A stretch of 64,000 bases of DNA from Azolla pinnata (Eukaryota; Streptophyta; Polypodiopsida; Salviniales; Salviniaceae). The DNA lies in contig JBBBWG010011000.1 of assembly GCA_037176905.1 (NCBI GenBank), positions 24,780-88,779 on the forward strand. The letters run 5' to 3'. Position 1 is the stretch's first letter; every line of letters starts with the position of its first letter. The notes under the pieces are model-generated. The model worked only from the letters and a program-made list of their open reading frames with translations, made no database searches and was not told the origin of the DNA. Of this stretch, positions 23,784 through 34,419 are shown piece by piece. A program made the position numbers and the translations under genes.

Positions 23784-26700
23784 ATGGTTGTCACGCGCGA
23801 CTTTCTCGGCCTCGGCCCTTCTGCCATGATCCACGCCAACTCCGGGAGCGACAAGGGAGATGGAATTGAAGGAGGATGTGGTGGTGGTGGTGGTGGTGGT
23901 GGTGATGGTGGTGGCGGTGGTGGTGGAGCAGCCGCCGCCGCGCGAGAAGGTGCAGCTGAAGGACGGTATGGCGAATTCGGCTCCCATCCCCAACCTCATC
24001 TTGCCCCTCCTTGGATCGGATCCGTGGCCGCTTCCGCTGCTAATGGATCGCTTCGTCCTTCCGGAAACTCTACTAATGCAGCCGTGGCAGGTATTTCTTC
24101 CTTCCTCTCCATCTCCTTCTCTGCCGTTTCGGCTCAGCCTTGTGTTCTCCAAACCACGAAGGAGATCAAGACAAACGGAAAGTCCAGGAGACGTCTCCGC
24201 CGCACCATACTCTTTGTCAACATCTCTTGAGATGGGAGGACTCGCGGCCTTCTCTTCCGTCATCATCAGAAACTAGAAATTTAGGCACACTCCAAAGATT
24301 CCATCCCTTTTGTTCTATATTTTCTTCCCAGTGTCTCCATACCTCAGCTTCGAAAGCTTCCCCCTAAAGTTCAGATGCAGAAATCGAAGAAAACATCTTT
24401 CTTCTCACTATCTCCTTGAAGCAGACGAATCGAACTCGAGAAATCTCTCTCCTTCCCTTTCTCTTTAGCACGATAATTCATTCTCCATGATCGAAGTTAA
24501 GACAAGAAAAGGATGTGTTTTGCCCTTGTTCTGATGGTTAATGATGCCGAACACTCAAGGCAGATCGGAAGGCTGCTCTTATTTCTTGTTACCACAGAGA
24601 GAATATTTCCCTCTCTCATTGCTCAAAATTTTTAGAAGTTGTCTGTTTACGTGAGAGAGAAATTGTCTTTTTAATCTTGATAATGTAGCAAGCAGCAACT
24701 TAGTCGAAGTTATGTTCCAAATACAGAATTGATCTGCGGGTAACATAGCAAAAAGGATATGCTTGTCTTCCATTTTGGTATTTGTTGAATTAAGCTTTTA
24801 AAGCAGATGAAGTAGAGGAAGAGTCAAAAGGATCATTTTCTTCTCCATGTATACGTTCAGTGTATATATGTATTTTAAAGTTTAGATATCTATTCTTCGC
24901 TTCCTGACATCCATGGATCTAGCTAGCTATTGTGCACAGAACATATGACCAGAAATCCATGTAGTTCATTATGTTTTTGAGTTTCAATAGCTTCTCAGAT
25001 CTGATCTTGTGGCTCATGGATATGTAAAGATCCCATGCAACCCTGCATTCTTTCCGTGTCAATAGCTTCTTGGATCTGATATTCGGGCACATGAACATGA
25101 AAGATTCCATATACTTTCATATGATTCGGTGTTTATATGTCTTCCAATCTGGATCTTGTGCACATGAATATGCCAGAAATCCACATACCTCTCTACGCTT
25201 TCAATTTTCTAGCTTGTTTAATCTGATTTGATCTGATCTCTAATTTTAGGCTTGAACGATCCCATGTGGAACATGAAAGTCAGCACCTTCCAACAATTCA
25301 TGGCCCTCAGAAGCTCCCTCGAAGAAAAATTCATGGAAGGGAGTGCAGATAGCCAGTGTGTTCATTTGCCAGATGCTGCTTCAAGGTATTATGGATTCTA
25401 AAACCACTTTCTGATTTGTGCAGAAAAATTTCTTTTCCCTTAATCCAAATCGCTAGGCATTGATGTTAATTATGTACCGTCTCCTGCAGGCCACATGGTT
25501 CTTCTCATACGAGTTATCCTAAACAAAACGGTGGACAGCTTACTATATTCTACGCTGGAAGTATCAGTGTGTATGAAGATGTTCCTCTCGAGAAGGTATC
25601 TGTATGCTTTTACTTTCTTCAGCAGGTTTCATTTGTTTGCTGGTCTGTCTGTCTCTGCACGTTTTAGATCTATGTTACCTTGCCACGCTTATTTTTCATC
25701 TGTTAAACCTATAGCAAATACTGTCGAGTTGTTTTGTATTTCCCCCCCGAAACACCCCTATGTTTATGTTTATTTCACCAAATTCCATGAATTAATTCTT
25801 GAAGTTGGGATAAGGCCATTGGTTGGTCCCACAAACTCATAATTCCTTTCATACCATATACGATATTGAAAGGAAAGATGGACGTACTTGTTTCATGGGA
25901 TGATCAAGGGTGTTTAGGAATCAAGAAAAATTTACTGTGGCATGTGGAAGGGACATTTTCTTACAAAATTTGCACAAACTACTAGCTATACATGCTTATG
26001 CCAAGTCAATGATAAATTCACGGTTTCTTGCAGGCTCAAACGATCATGAATATGGCAGCAAATAGAAATGCAACATGGCCAACTGATATGAATGGACTAG
26101 TTCTAGATTCATCAACAGCGCATCCCTTCTCAACACATGTGATAGGAAATGCAGAGCATATGAATTTCCATGGTCAGATGGGTCACAACCATTACAATGC
26201 TGCTGCTGATCAAGCTAGTCGATGCTCTATTCCCACCAATAACCACCACCATCATCAAGCTGAATGCTCCACACCAAGCACTCCGTGCTCTGACTCAAAC
26301 CCCCAGCTTATGGTTCATCGGGGTAAAATATATTTCGTGTTTCTTGTGAAATATCTTTATCTATCAGTCTAAATGTTTTATTTATCTCTGTACTGCTGTA
26401 GGATGTGTGGACATAGATATATCACACATGAGTAATCCATGGTTAATGGTAGCAAATCCACATCTTACTTACAAGTTCTCTTTGTCCTCTGATCTGCAGC
26501 ATTACCTCAAGCCAGAAAGGCTTCATTGGCACGATTTCTTGAGAAGCGCAAAGAGAGGTATACATACAATTATACGTTTGTTTCTGGAGATTAAATTTAA
26601 AAGGCTGGTAATATGGTGTGTTACTGGTAATATGTGAACTATATCGTTTACATTTTATTTCAGGATGGAAATGCTGAGCCCATATTTGAAGAGGCATTCT

Positions 26701-26947
26701 CCTAAACTAGAGCAATCTACCACTTTAGGTGGAAACATTAATCCAATCCCGGAATCCAAGTTTTTTACCGATTTCTCAAACCTCTACGGCTTGAACTCCA
26801 TTGTGATGTGAGTGTCGATTATTCCTAAGAGTCTGTCACATTTCACACAGAACGGTACCAATGATCGTCTTTCTTTTTAGCATATTAAAATACACCTTGC
26901 TCTCTTATAGGCATGGAATTCAGCTCAAGAATAAGGCTGTCGTCTAA
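23784..26947 (+). CDS. JAZ: JAZ (TIFY) jasmonate-signalling repressor, 7 exons
   Basis: Nuclear repressor that binds MYC transcription factors and is degraded through the COI1 F-box on hormone perception. Exons 23784-24090, 25250-25385, 25490-25595, 26034-26322, 26500-26557, 26664-26807 and 26911-26947 join in phase to 358 aa. Domains: N-terminal TRDFLGLG (like the FLGL start of many JAZs); poly-Gly/Ala tract at about 30-55 from a GGT repeat; TIFY motif TIFYAG at 166-171; His/Asn-rich linker; Jas motif at about 280-306 with SLARFLEKRKER and the distal PY (S-L-x2-F-x2-KR-x2-R-x5-PY fulfilled). The intron between exons 5 and 6 splits the Jas motif just before the x5PY part. Retaining the last intron would stop after the next Met, trimming about ten residues. 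It looks fully functional. Confidence 0.95.
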
Positions 26948-27920
26948 GTTACTATCTTCTTCAAGAGAATCTACAATACAACACATGAATGTTGTACATG
27001 CCTACTGGTTCTTTTTACTACAATTGTATACTAGCCTTCCATGGGAACAATGAAAGTCTCTATTCTAATATACAACAACATTTAGCAGTAGCAACATAAA
27101 ATGTAGGCAACCTTCTATTTTTGATTCTTAGCAGGCAGAAAAGGCTCTACTGAACAAGTGAAAAGAATGCTGTTTCGAAACTGAGAAGTTGAGACAAGCA
27201 TCGTTAAATAAATGTTTCTATGACGGTGCTTATTTTTATCATCTGATTCGTGGAGCTGTATACCAGTGAATGAAGCGTGAGATGTTTGAAGTGCATGCCC
27301 ATGATCCATGTTGAGTCCAACTCCGTTTTGTTTTAGCCCCAAACTCTATAACCAACGCTGAAATGTAGAATAGGCTATGGTAACTTTGAGTTTGGCTCAA
27401 AATACGCCCAAAACAAGCGAAGCGAAGAGAAGGGAGTAATGGCTACTCCACGGGCAACACACACTCCGACATGCTCATCGATCTGCTGAGAGTATTTCTC
27501 TCTAAGATTCGATGATTTTTATTGTATGGCCGATATCCCTCCACATCTGATCGGATTTTGCTTGCCACCTTTGACCCGTTAGAATTATGCTTTGGATGTA
27601 GTAAGTGATGGGGGTATATAGAAGCAGCGAGGTTGGGTATATGATCGATTTTGGCAGGGCGATTCATTCGAGCTTGCTGAAGGCAGCGGATTTAATAACA
27701 AGCAGAGCCAGAGCACATGTGCTCTTTGATTAGAGACAACAAGCAAAATACGAAAGCACTCGGCTGGATGGTTGCGGAAGGAGGATCATTACTCTTTTAT
27801 AGAGGAACCACGTGGAGGCCTCTAAAAGTCTGTTTCTGCATTATTGCTTGACCCACACAAGTGCTTCCGACGATGAGTGCCACACACAGTAAAATGCTCT
27901 CCAAAACGTTGCAGATAAAA
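26948..27920. other. Intergenic region after JAZ
   Basis: The first part is probably JAZ 3' UTR. A perfect 16-bp palindrome AGAGCACATGTGCTCT lies at 27710-27725. Near 27795 a TTTTATAGA box is followed by AACCACGTGGA (G-box), similar to the element near 2560. No reading frame downstream is convincing. Confidence 0.4.
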
Positions 27921-27921
27921 A

Positions 27922-28357
27922 GGGAACATTACCGGACAATGCCTAGCACAAAATTATAAATTACATTCTCACGCTTGCTAAAAACTAGAAATTACAAATT
28001 AATGCCTGGCTTTAAGACTTGGCGCTCAATTAATTGACTAACACCGAATCAATTAACTGTGAGCTCAATTAACATCCAATTAATTGATTGATTAATGCCA
28101 ATTAACTGATTGATACCAAAATAAAGCCGTCAATCAATTGATTAGATTCTAGAATTACTCGCTTTTTGTTAATCGAATATAGTTTGGGAATCGATTGCGA
28201 TGAATTAATGGGAAGCGATTAGGAATGGAATCAATTAACACTACACTAACAGAAACTGTTAATCTGCAAGAGTGGGCGTTAATTTGTAATTTCTGATTTC
28301 AGTAGGAGTTAAAATGTAATTTATAAATTTGTTAGGCGTTTTCCGGTAAAGTCTCCC
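27922..28357. mobile_element. MITE-like element, copy B (best preserved)
   Basis: The ends are long inverted repeats. The left side reads TTACCGGACAATGCCTAGC, then ATAAATTACATT and GAAATTACAAATTAATGCC. The reverse complement of the right side reads TTACCGGAAAACGCCTAAC, then ATAAATTACATT and GAAATTACAAATTAACGCC. Arms are about 80-90 bp in a roughly 430-bp element with no coding capacity. The interior is dense in AATTAA/ATTGATTAAT. A clear target-site duplication was not found, so the outer borders are approximate. Confidence 0.7.
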
Positions 28358-29908
28358 CAATAACAAATGCATATGGAGACCGTAGGAATAGTCTGTCTTG
28401 GAGCTGTTATCCCCCCCACCCCCGAATAAAAACAAAGCTTTCACGATTTGGACTTTACATTCGGCTGAAAAATGCATGGAATGCGCTTTCAAACATTTTA
28501 GGTAGAGTTTGCGACGTTTATGTCTCAGCACATGCTACGGGGACTCGGAGGCAAGTGGAAGCTGTTGCTATCACCATTTGCGGGTAAAGTCTCTCTGGCA
28601 GCTTCTCTTCAATATCTAATGATAAAGATCCTCTCATCATAAACAAACAAAACACACACACACACACATACATGTATGCATGCATACATACTGACTCACT
28701 CTTCAAAATTATGGTGAAGAAGCACTGGAACCAATAAGATGGCCTTGGATAGTTTCTAGGGTTAGGGAGCCCGGAGGGGAATGGCCTTTCCTCAAGATAG
28801 TTTCTAGGGTTAGGTGGGGAATGCTGTTGCTGCTGCGATTCTGCGCTCTGTAGGTCAACACGATCCAGGAAGATCTGTCGCACTCGACACGGTACAGTGT
28901 GAAATAGGAAAACAAAAACAAAAAACCCGTGGAGTGAGGTCAGCCCATACGTAAGCGTAAGAACGGCCTCGTGGTGGAATTATATCACCAAATCCGATCG
29001 CAATCATGCTTCCCTTCGATGTATATCATCGCACTCTCCTTCCAAGGCCAAAAAGAAAGACTCCTTCCTCTGTGTTGTGACCAATGTGACCAAGTCGATG
29101 TCAGACCCAACGTTGCCCTGTTACCACGTCTCGTTGGTGCAGTCCAGCGTTCCTAAGAACAACAGGAGAACTCCGTGTCCAATTTGATCCGGCCGCCCGG
29201 TGCATGATGACAATCGACCTCATGATGGTCCTCATCCGTGCCTGCCTGGTAAACTTTACTTGCAATTCTTAGAGCCATATGCGGTTGTCATCGCATCAGG
29301 GTAGGTTCGATGGGTGCAGTTGGGACTGCAATCAGCAACCTAATTAGACTACGGCACATGTGCGCGAAATCTGGATCGAACAACCAGTATGCATCTCAGA
29401 CACGCTTGGGTGATTGCAACGGTGGGGTGGTTTCCATTCCATGCCACAAGTATCGTTGAATGCCAGGGCATTTTATAGCAATTGGGCCAACGCAACTAGT
29501 CACCGTCGCCATCATCCAGAAGGTATCAAAGAGCATGCGACAAATGCGCCAATGTCTGATGCTCATGCTGGTAATCCTACCAACAAAGACAAACTGCGGG
29601 CATCATCTCGGCCAGCCGAAAGCACGGCAGTAATAATCGGCGATAATCAAAGCTGACCTACAGACACGACATGTTATTCGATTCACCAACCTTCCAGCTA
29701 GATTGGTCGGTTCTCCATAATCGTTGATAGATACTACATGACAAGTTCTATATTGCGAGGATGTGTCTTACCACAATTCGAACAGCGAGCGAAGTTATCT
29801 GTTTTTAACGATCGGACCGGCCCGTTTGCAGATGCATGTTATCTGTGTTATTTTAGGGTTTCTTTTGGGGTTCCCAGGGTTTAGGGTTTGGGCAGTGGCT
29901 TGTTTCTC
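28358..29908. other. Intergenic region, no gene recognised
   Basis: A (CA)n tract with CATGTATG lies near 28650-28690. A duplicated GATAGTTTCTAGGGTTAGG segment lies at about 28748 and 28797. Frames around 28970-29160 and 29414-29656 have unremarkable composition and no recognisable domain. TTTAGGG-like motifs near 29855-29890 adjoin the TKPR1 stop codon. Confidence 0.4.
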
Positions 29909-32756
29909 TCATGGGAGAAGGCCTTTCTCTCGGAACGATGAAATACAGTCGTCGAACATGTCCCCGAGCGGCTTGAAACGCACGCCGAGCCTCTCGGCCT
30001 TGGACGAATCGAGGAGGTATCGGGGCCTCTCTCCGTAGTTGTGGAACCTAGGGCATGGACAACAAAGACAGAAAGAAACGATCGAGGATTAGATTCCTTC
30101 TCCAAGATGATAATAGGCCAAGGACCGAGGGTTTAGGGTTTCTTTTACGCCAAGGGAACGGGTAGATCAGGGTATCTAGTAGCAAGCCACTTTGCGAGCT
30201 CCTCGACTTCCAAGACGACAGAGGAGCAGATATACCGTCCCTCGGCGCCATGGTCTTCGTACGCCAGGATATGGGCGCTCGCCACATCGTCGATATGGAC
30301 ATATCCCATCCGACCGTGGTACGAGAACTTGGAATTGTCACCTGTACCAAAGAAATTCCCAAAGCTCCATTCATATGATCCATTGGACACATGATTCTTT
30401 ACGATTGTTGTCGAAAAACCAACACAGCAAAAAAGCCACAGTATTTGCTTCATATCCAATCTTCCCAAGAGTATTTGCTTTCTATATCTAACCTTTCAAG
30501 AGGCCCAGCGTATCCGAAGCTGTTGAGCACAGCTCGGGCGGCAGCACCGGCCCGATTATAAAGCTCGGGTGAATGACGACAACATCCAGCTTGTTCTCCT
30601 TGGCGTAGTCCCACGCTGCTCTCTCGGCAAGCACTTTGGCCATCGCATACCAGATCTACAAAGCAACAATCTCCAGGAAATTTAGGCCCCAATCCAAGAA
30701 TATAGCCTACCACAAGGTCTCCTAATCCTCTGCTCCCAAGATTCCAAACTGTCGATGAAAATCGTTCAGATTGTGCCTTTCTGACAAACGAGAAACATAT
30801 GTTTCCATGGATGGTGCTGGAGATATGATCGCTAGTCTGAACGTTTCGGTAGTTATGGCATTCATGCCACATGTCGGATCAGATCTTGTGCATATGGCCA
30901 GTGTGTCTGCATGTGTGTGAGCAAAATACCGATTTGCACTTCAAGATGGGCACAGCGAATCGATTTGCTTTGCTTCTTTGCCCACCTGGAATCGCTCGCA
31001 GATATCTAAGTCTGACCAGCTGGACTCGTCCAGCAGCTGTTCTGGCTCGACATCAGCTCTGAAACGGACTGCGGCACTGGAGGAAGTGATGACGACACGC
31101 TTCACCGTGCCCGACTTCTTGCAGCTTTGTAGAACATTGAGGGTTCCTCTGACAGCAGGATCGATCATCTCCACCTGGGGCAAACGCAAAAGAACCACAG
31201 GAGAGATTTCATTCTTCTGATGTGGTCACGGTGCGATTTCTGATAATCTCCTCCAATCTCTTCGTACGAGATTGACCTGTTCACTGTGCATTAGTGCAGC
31301 CAAAGAAGTTTGCCTGATGGGGGAGAGTGCTTTTACCTTGGGATCTTTCTCGACGTATTTCACTGGTGTTGCTGTGTGGAAGACCCCATGGCAGCCTGCG
31401 ATCGGAGCATCAAAGCTGCCCTCTTCCAAGAGGTCGGCACGCAATAACTGGAGCCTCTCCTTGGCCCCAGGAAGTGCTCGAAGATGGTTCGTTTTCACAA
31501 CATTGTCTAGACAAGGGGTACAAAACACACGAGTAAGATCGAGGCAATACATGGGCAATACATCTGAGATGGATGATTGATTCATTTGTGGTCTCTCTCC
31601 ATAACACACTCTAAGCTCTAGCAAGAGCTCAGCAATGCCATGGCCACGATGTATATGGCATGAACTGTTACAGGAGCACGGTGCATATATGCTCAATTCT
31701 CTGACAGCACCATGGCCACAGCATGTATGGCATTACCTCTCACAGCACCACGGCCACAACATATATGGCATGAAATGTTACAGCACCATGGTCACATATA
31801 TCCACATCCTCTGATGGCACAATGGTGCGTGCGTATATGTGCAATCTCTGACAGCACCATGGCCACCACATATATCTCAGGAACTGTTACAGCAGCATGG
31901 CCACCAGATATACCTCAGGAACTGTCACAACCACGTATATGGCACGAACCATTACCGCACCATGGCCGCATGACCTGTTACATCACCATTGTTACAGCAC
32001 AATTGCACCTATACGCACAATCTCTGTAAGTGCTATGGCCACATATACGAACGACCCGACGACGTGTTACAGCACCATGGCCAAGAGATACATGGCCGGA
32101 ACCGTTTCATCATCCATGGTAACAACATATATGGCACGAACTGTGACAGCACCATGGCCACGAGATAAATGGCAGGAACTGTTTCATCACCATGGCCACC
32201 ACATCTATGGCAGGCAACTGTTTCATCACTATGGCCACCACATCTATGGCAGGCAACTGTTTCATCACCATGGCAGGCAACTGTTTCATCACCATGGCCA
32301 CAACATATATATGGCAAGCAAATGGCCACATGTGAGCACAACCTCTGACAGAAGAATGGCCACATGGGAGCACAATCTCTGACAGCAGAAAGGCCACACA
32401 TGTGTGCACAATCTGTGGCAGCGGCCACAACATATACAAGGCATGAACGATTGAAGGCACCGGTGACCACCACCATATACAAGGGCACGAGCGATCGAAG
32501 CTGTGCTGCAGCGCCGTGGCATGTTAACCGATTTCCCCTCCGACCGACGGGGAACGGCGTTTCCAAGAACCCGAACCATTCCAGCATGTTGTGGGGAATG
32601 CGAGAGGGGGTGAGATGGTAGGTAGTACCAGGATCTCGGACAGTGCCGCGGACGGCGTAACCGCGCTGGAGGAGGCGCTTGACGATCCAGGAGGCGACGT
32701 AGCCAGCAGCCCCGGTGACGCAGACGAGCTTCGGCTCCTCCATTTCGTCTGCTGCA

Positions 32757-32789
<33 letters not shown>

Positions 32790-32791
32790 AT
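29909..32791 (-). CDS. TKPR1: Tetraketide alpha-pyrone reductase 1-like, 6 exons
   Basis: Extended short-chain dehydrogenase that reduces polyketide alpha-pyrones for sporopollenin. Exons 32791-32629, 31506-31337, 31174-30986, 30655-30493, 30341-30149 and 30047-29909 give 338 aa. Visible: NADP-binding [10 protein letters not shown] at 25-34; SSS near 142-144; YAMAK (Tyr177, Lys181); [13 protein letters not shown] and [16 protein letters not shown], which match TKPR1/DRL1 better than cinnamoyl-CoA reductase (NWYCYGK is replaced by IWYAMAK); C-terminal MFDDCI. Start choice: a TATA box lies near 32850-32858 on the minus strand, so 32791 is the first ATG of the transcript and encodes an 11-Ser run from a trinucleotide repeat. 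An ATG at 32743 would give 322 aa, closer to the usual roughly 326. Related DFR/CCR-like reductases remain an alternative. Confidence 0.85.
31640..32440. repeat. Minisatellite filling intron 1 of the TKPR1 gene
   Basis: Many degenerate units built around CACCATGGCCAC, CATATATGGCA and GGAACTGTTACAGCA/GTTTCATCACCATGGCC, at roughly 35-45 bp spacing. The best-conserved block is about 32150-32300. It occupies most of a roughly 1.1-kb intron. Apparent long frames over it are translated repeats. Confidence 0.88.
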
Positions 32792-32849
32792 GCACGTAAC
32801 AGGAAAGTGAAGGACGGAAGCAGAAATGAGCATCTTCTTCTTCTTTCTA

Positions 32850-32858
32850 TTTATAGGT
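32850..32858 (-). promoter_or_regulatory. TATA box of the TKPR1 gene
   Basis: On the minus strand CCTATAAATAG fits the consensus and lies about 60 bp before the ATG at 32791, supporting that ATG as first in the message. Confidence 0.6.
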
Positions 32859-32859
32859 G

Positions 32860-34419
32860 GGAAGAAGGGCCAGAATTGGGAAAAAAACAAACACACACTT
32901 CTTGCATTTCTCTCTTCACCTTCTTCTTTTTTACTTGTTTGCTTGAATGAATTGATTGATGGTCTTCCTCCTGATGATTGACTGATTTAGGTTGGTTTTG
33001 ATTCATGCATGTGTGTTGAAACTCCGGCGTAGTTAAGGTGCAGGTGAGACGATGCGCAGCGCACGAAAGACATGCCTCTGCTCTCCGGGGATATTTGTCT
33101 TGGCTGCGTTGTCTCGAGACAAGTACCGAGAGTCTGTGCCTGGAATCCTCCTCCCTGCGCTGGTTCTACATCTGGAGAATCGCAATGTGGATAACAACGG
33201 CGGGAGAACCCGGCTACATACGAGCCGCCGCCAGATTTCGGATCCAGATTCGGAAGCGTGTACGTGTGCCCGCTGCAACTCGCAAGTAACTCAACGAAAC
33301 GGAATGTCCCTCGAAGCACTTGCTGGTGAGACGTCGGATGGGGAGTTGATCAGCTCAACAATCACGTGGTTCGTCAGGGCAGAGGAGAGGCCATAACGAG
33401 GCAATTTCGAAGGTGCGAACAAGGTTTTGACTCTTCTCTCAAAGCAGGGGGGAGATCTCCCACTCTTGCTTATTTCCTCCTCCCATTACTTGGTTTTTCT
33501 AGGGGGAGTTCCAAACAATTCTGCAGCATCTCTTTCCCAATCTACGTTTTCTAGGGGGAGTTCCAAACAATTCCGCAACATCTCTCTCCTAATCTACGTT
33601 TTTCCCAACAGTCACCAGTATTGTTGTTTGTGTTTCTACTTCAACTACTACCTTGAGTTGAATGTAGATACTCCCAGCAAAAAACAAAAACGCCCTGATA
33701 ATACTCTTTGGACAAAGTTTCTTTCACAGTGCAAATGTCTGGATCGATCCGAAAAACAGAAAAAAAAACGCCACAGGGAGCCGATGAAGTATCACTGGTT
33801 TTTTTTTTTCTCTAAAGGATTTGATCAAAGTACAAAAAAATGGGGCTTCGATTCAGGCAGCAATTCATGGTAGGGTTGAATCGATCGGGAATCGGCTACC
33901 AAACGGTCTGATGAATGGATTATACACAGCAGCACAAGCATTGGAAAATGGATGATCATCATCATCAAATCATGCCTGACATAGACAATAGAACCTTCCT
34001 CTTCCCCCCTTCCAAAAGAATTCTTACAAATCTAACTCTCTGTTGAAGATCGGAAGCATAGAAGCCATGTGAAGAACAATCGAATCGAATCAGCTGCCCC
34101 ATTTTCTTCCTAATTCTAAAAGCAATTGCCCTGCTCTTCAGCAGTGCAGCACAGCAGCAGCACTTCCTCCTGATATATAATCATCATCATCATCATCATC
34201 AATCATCATCATCTATAACCGCCTTCATCAGACAATGCTTGAGATTGATGTTTCGCAACCTCGGCAACACCTCGGGAAGGAAGAGAGGCCAATTCCAGAT
34301 CCTAGAAATACAGGATGCGTAGATCAAGATTCCATTCCGGGATTTCGCGAGGGGCTCGATCGAGCAGGGACGAATCTGTCTATCCTCGGGAAGATTCGGC
34401 AGAGTTTCAGATCCCGCAT
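32860..34419. other. Region between TKPR1 and the response regulator
   Basis: No gene is supported. A two-copy 52-bp tandem repeat starting AGGGGGAGTTCCAAACAATTC lies at about 33499-33602. Frames at 33052-33396 overlap on both strands without a recognisable domain. The right part (about 33900-34419) is probably the response regulator 3' UTR and includes an ATC-rich trinucleotide run near 34180-34215. Confidence 0.45.

Noticed and set aside
23637-24266. 209-codon minus frame over JAZ exon 1
   Set aside because: Antisense shadow of the GGT repeat and JAZ coding sequence.
29909-32791. Call as cinnamoyl-CoA reductase
   Set aside because: The CCR signature NWYCYGK is absent, and several segments (CSTASDxLGLLKG, [12 protein letters not shown]) match TKPR1 better.
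31897-32896. Long frames on both strands over TKPR1 intron 1
   Set aside because: They translate a minisatellite and read through the exon 1 donor; TKPR1 similarity resumes only in the next exon.
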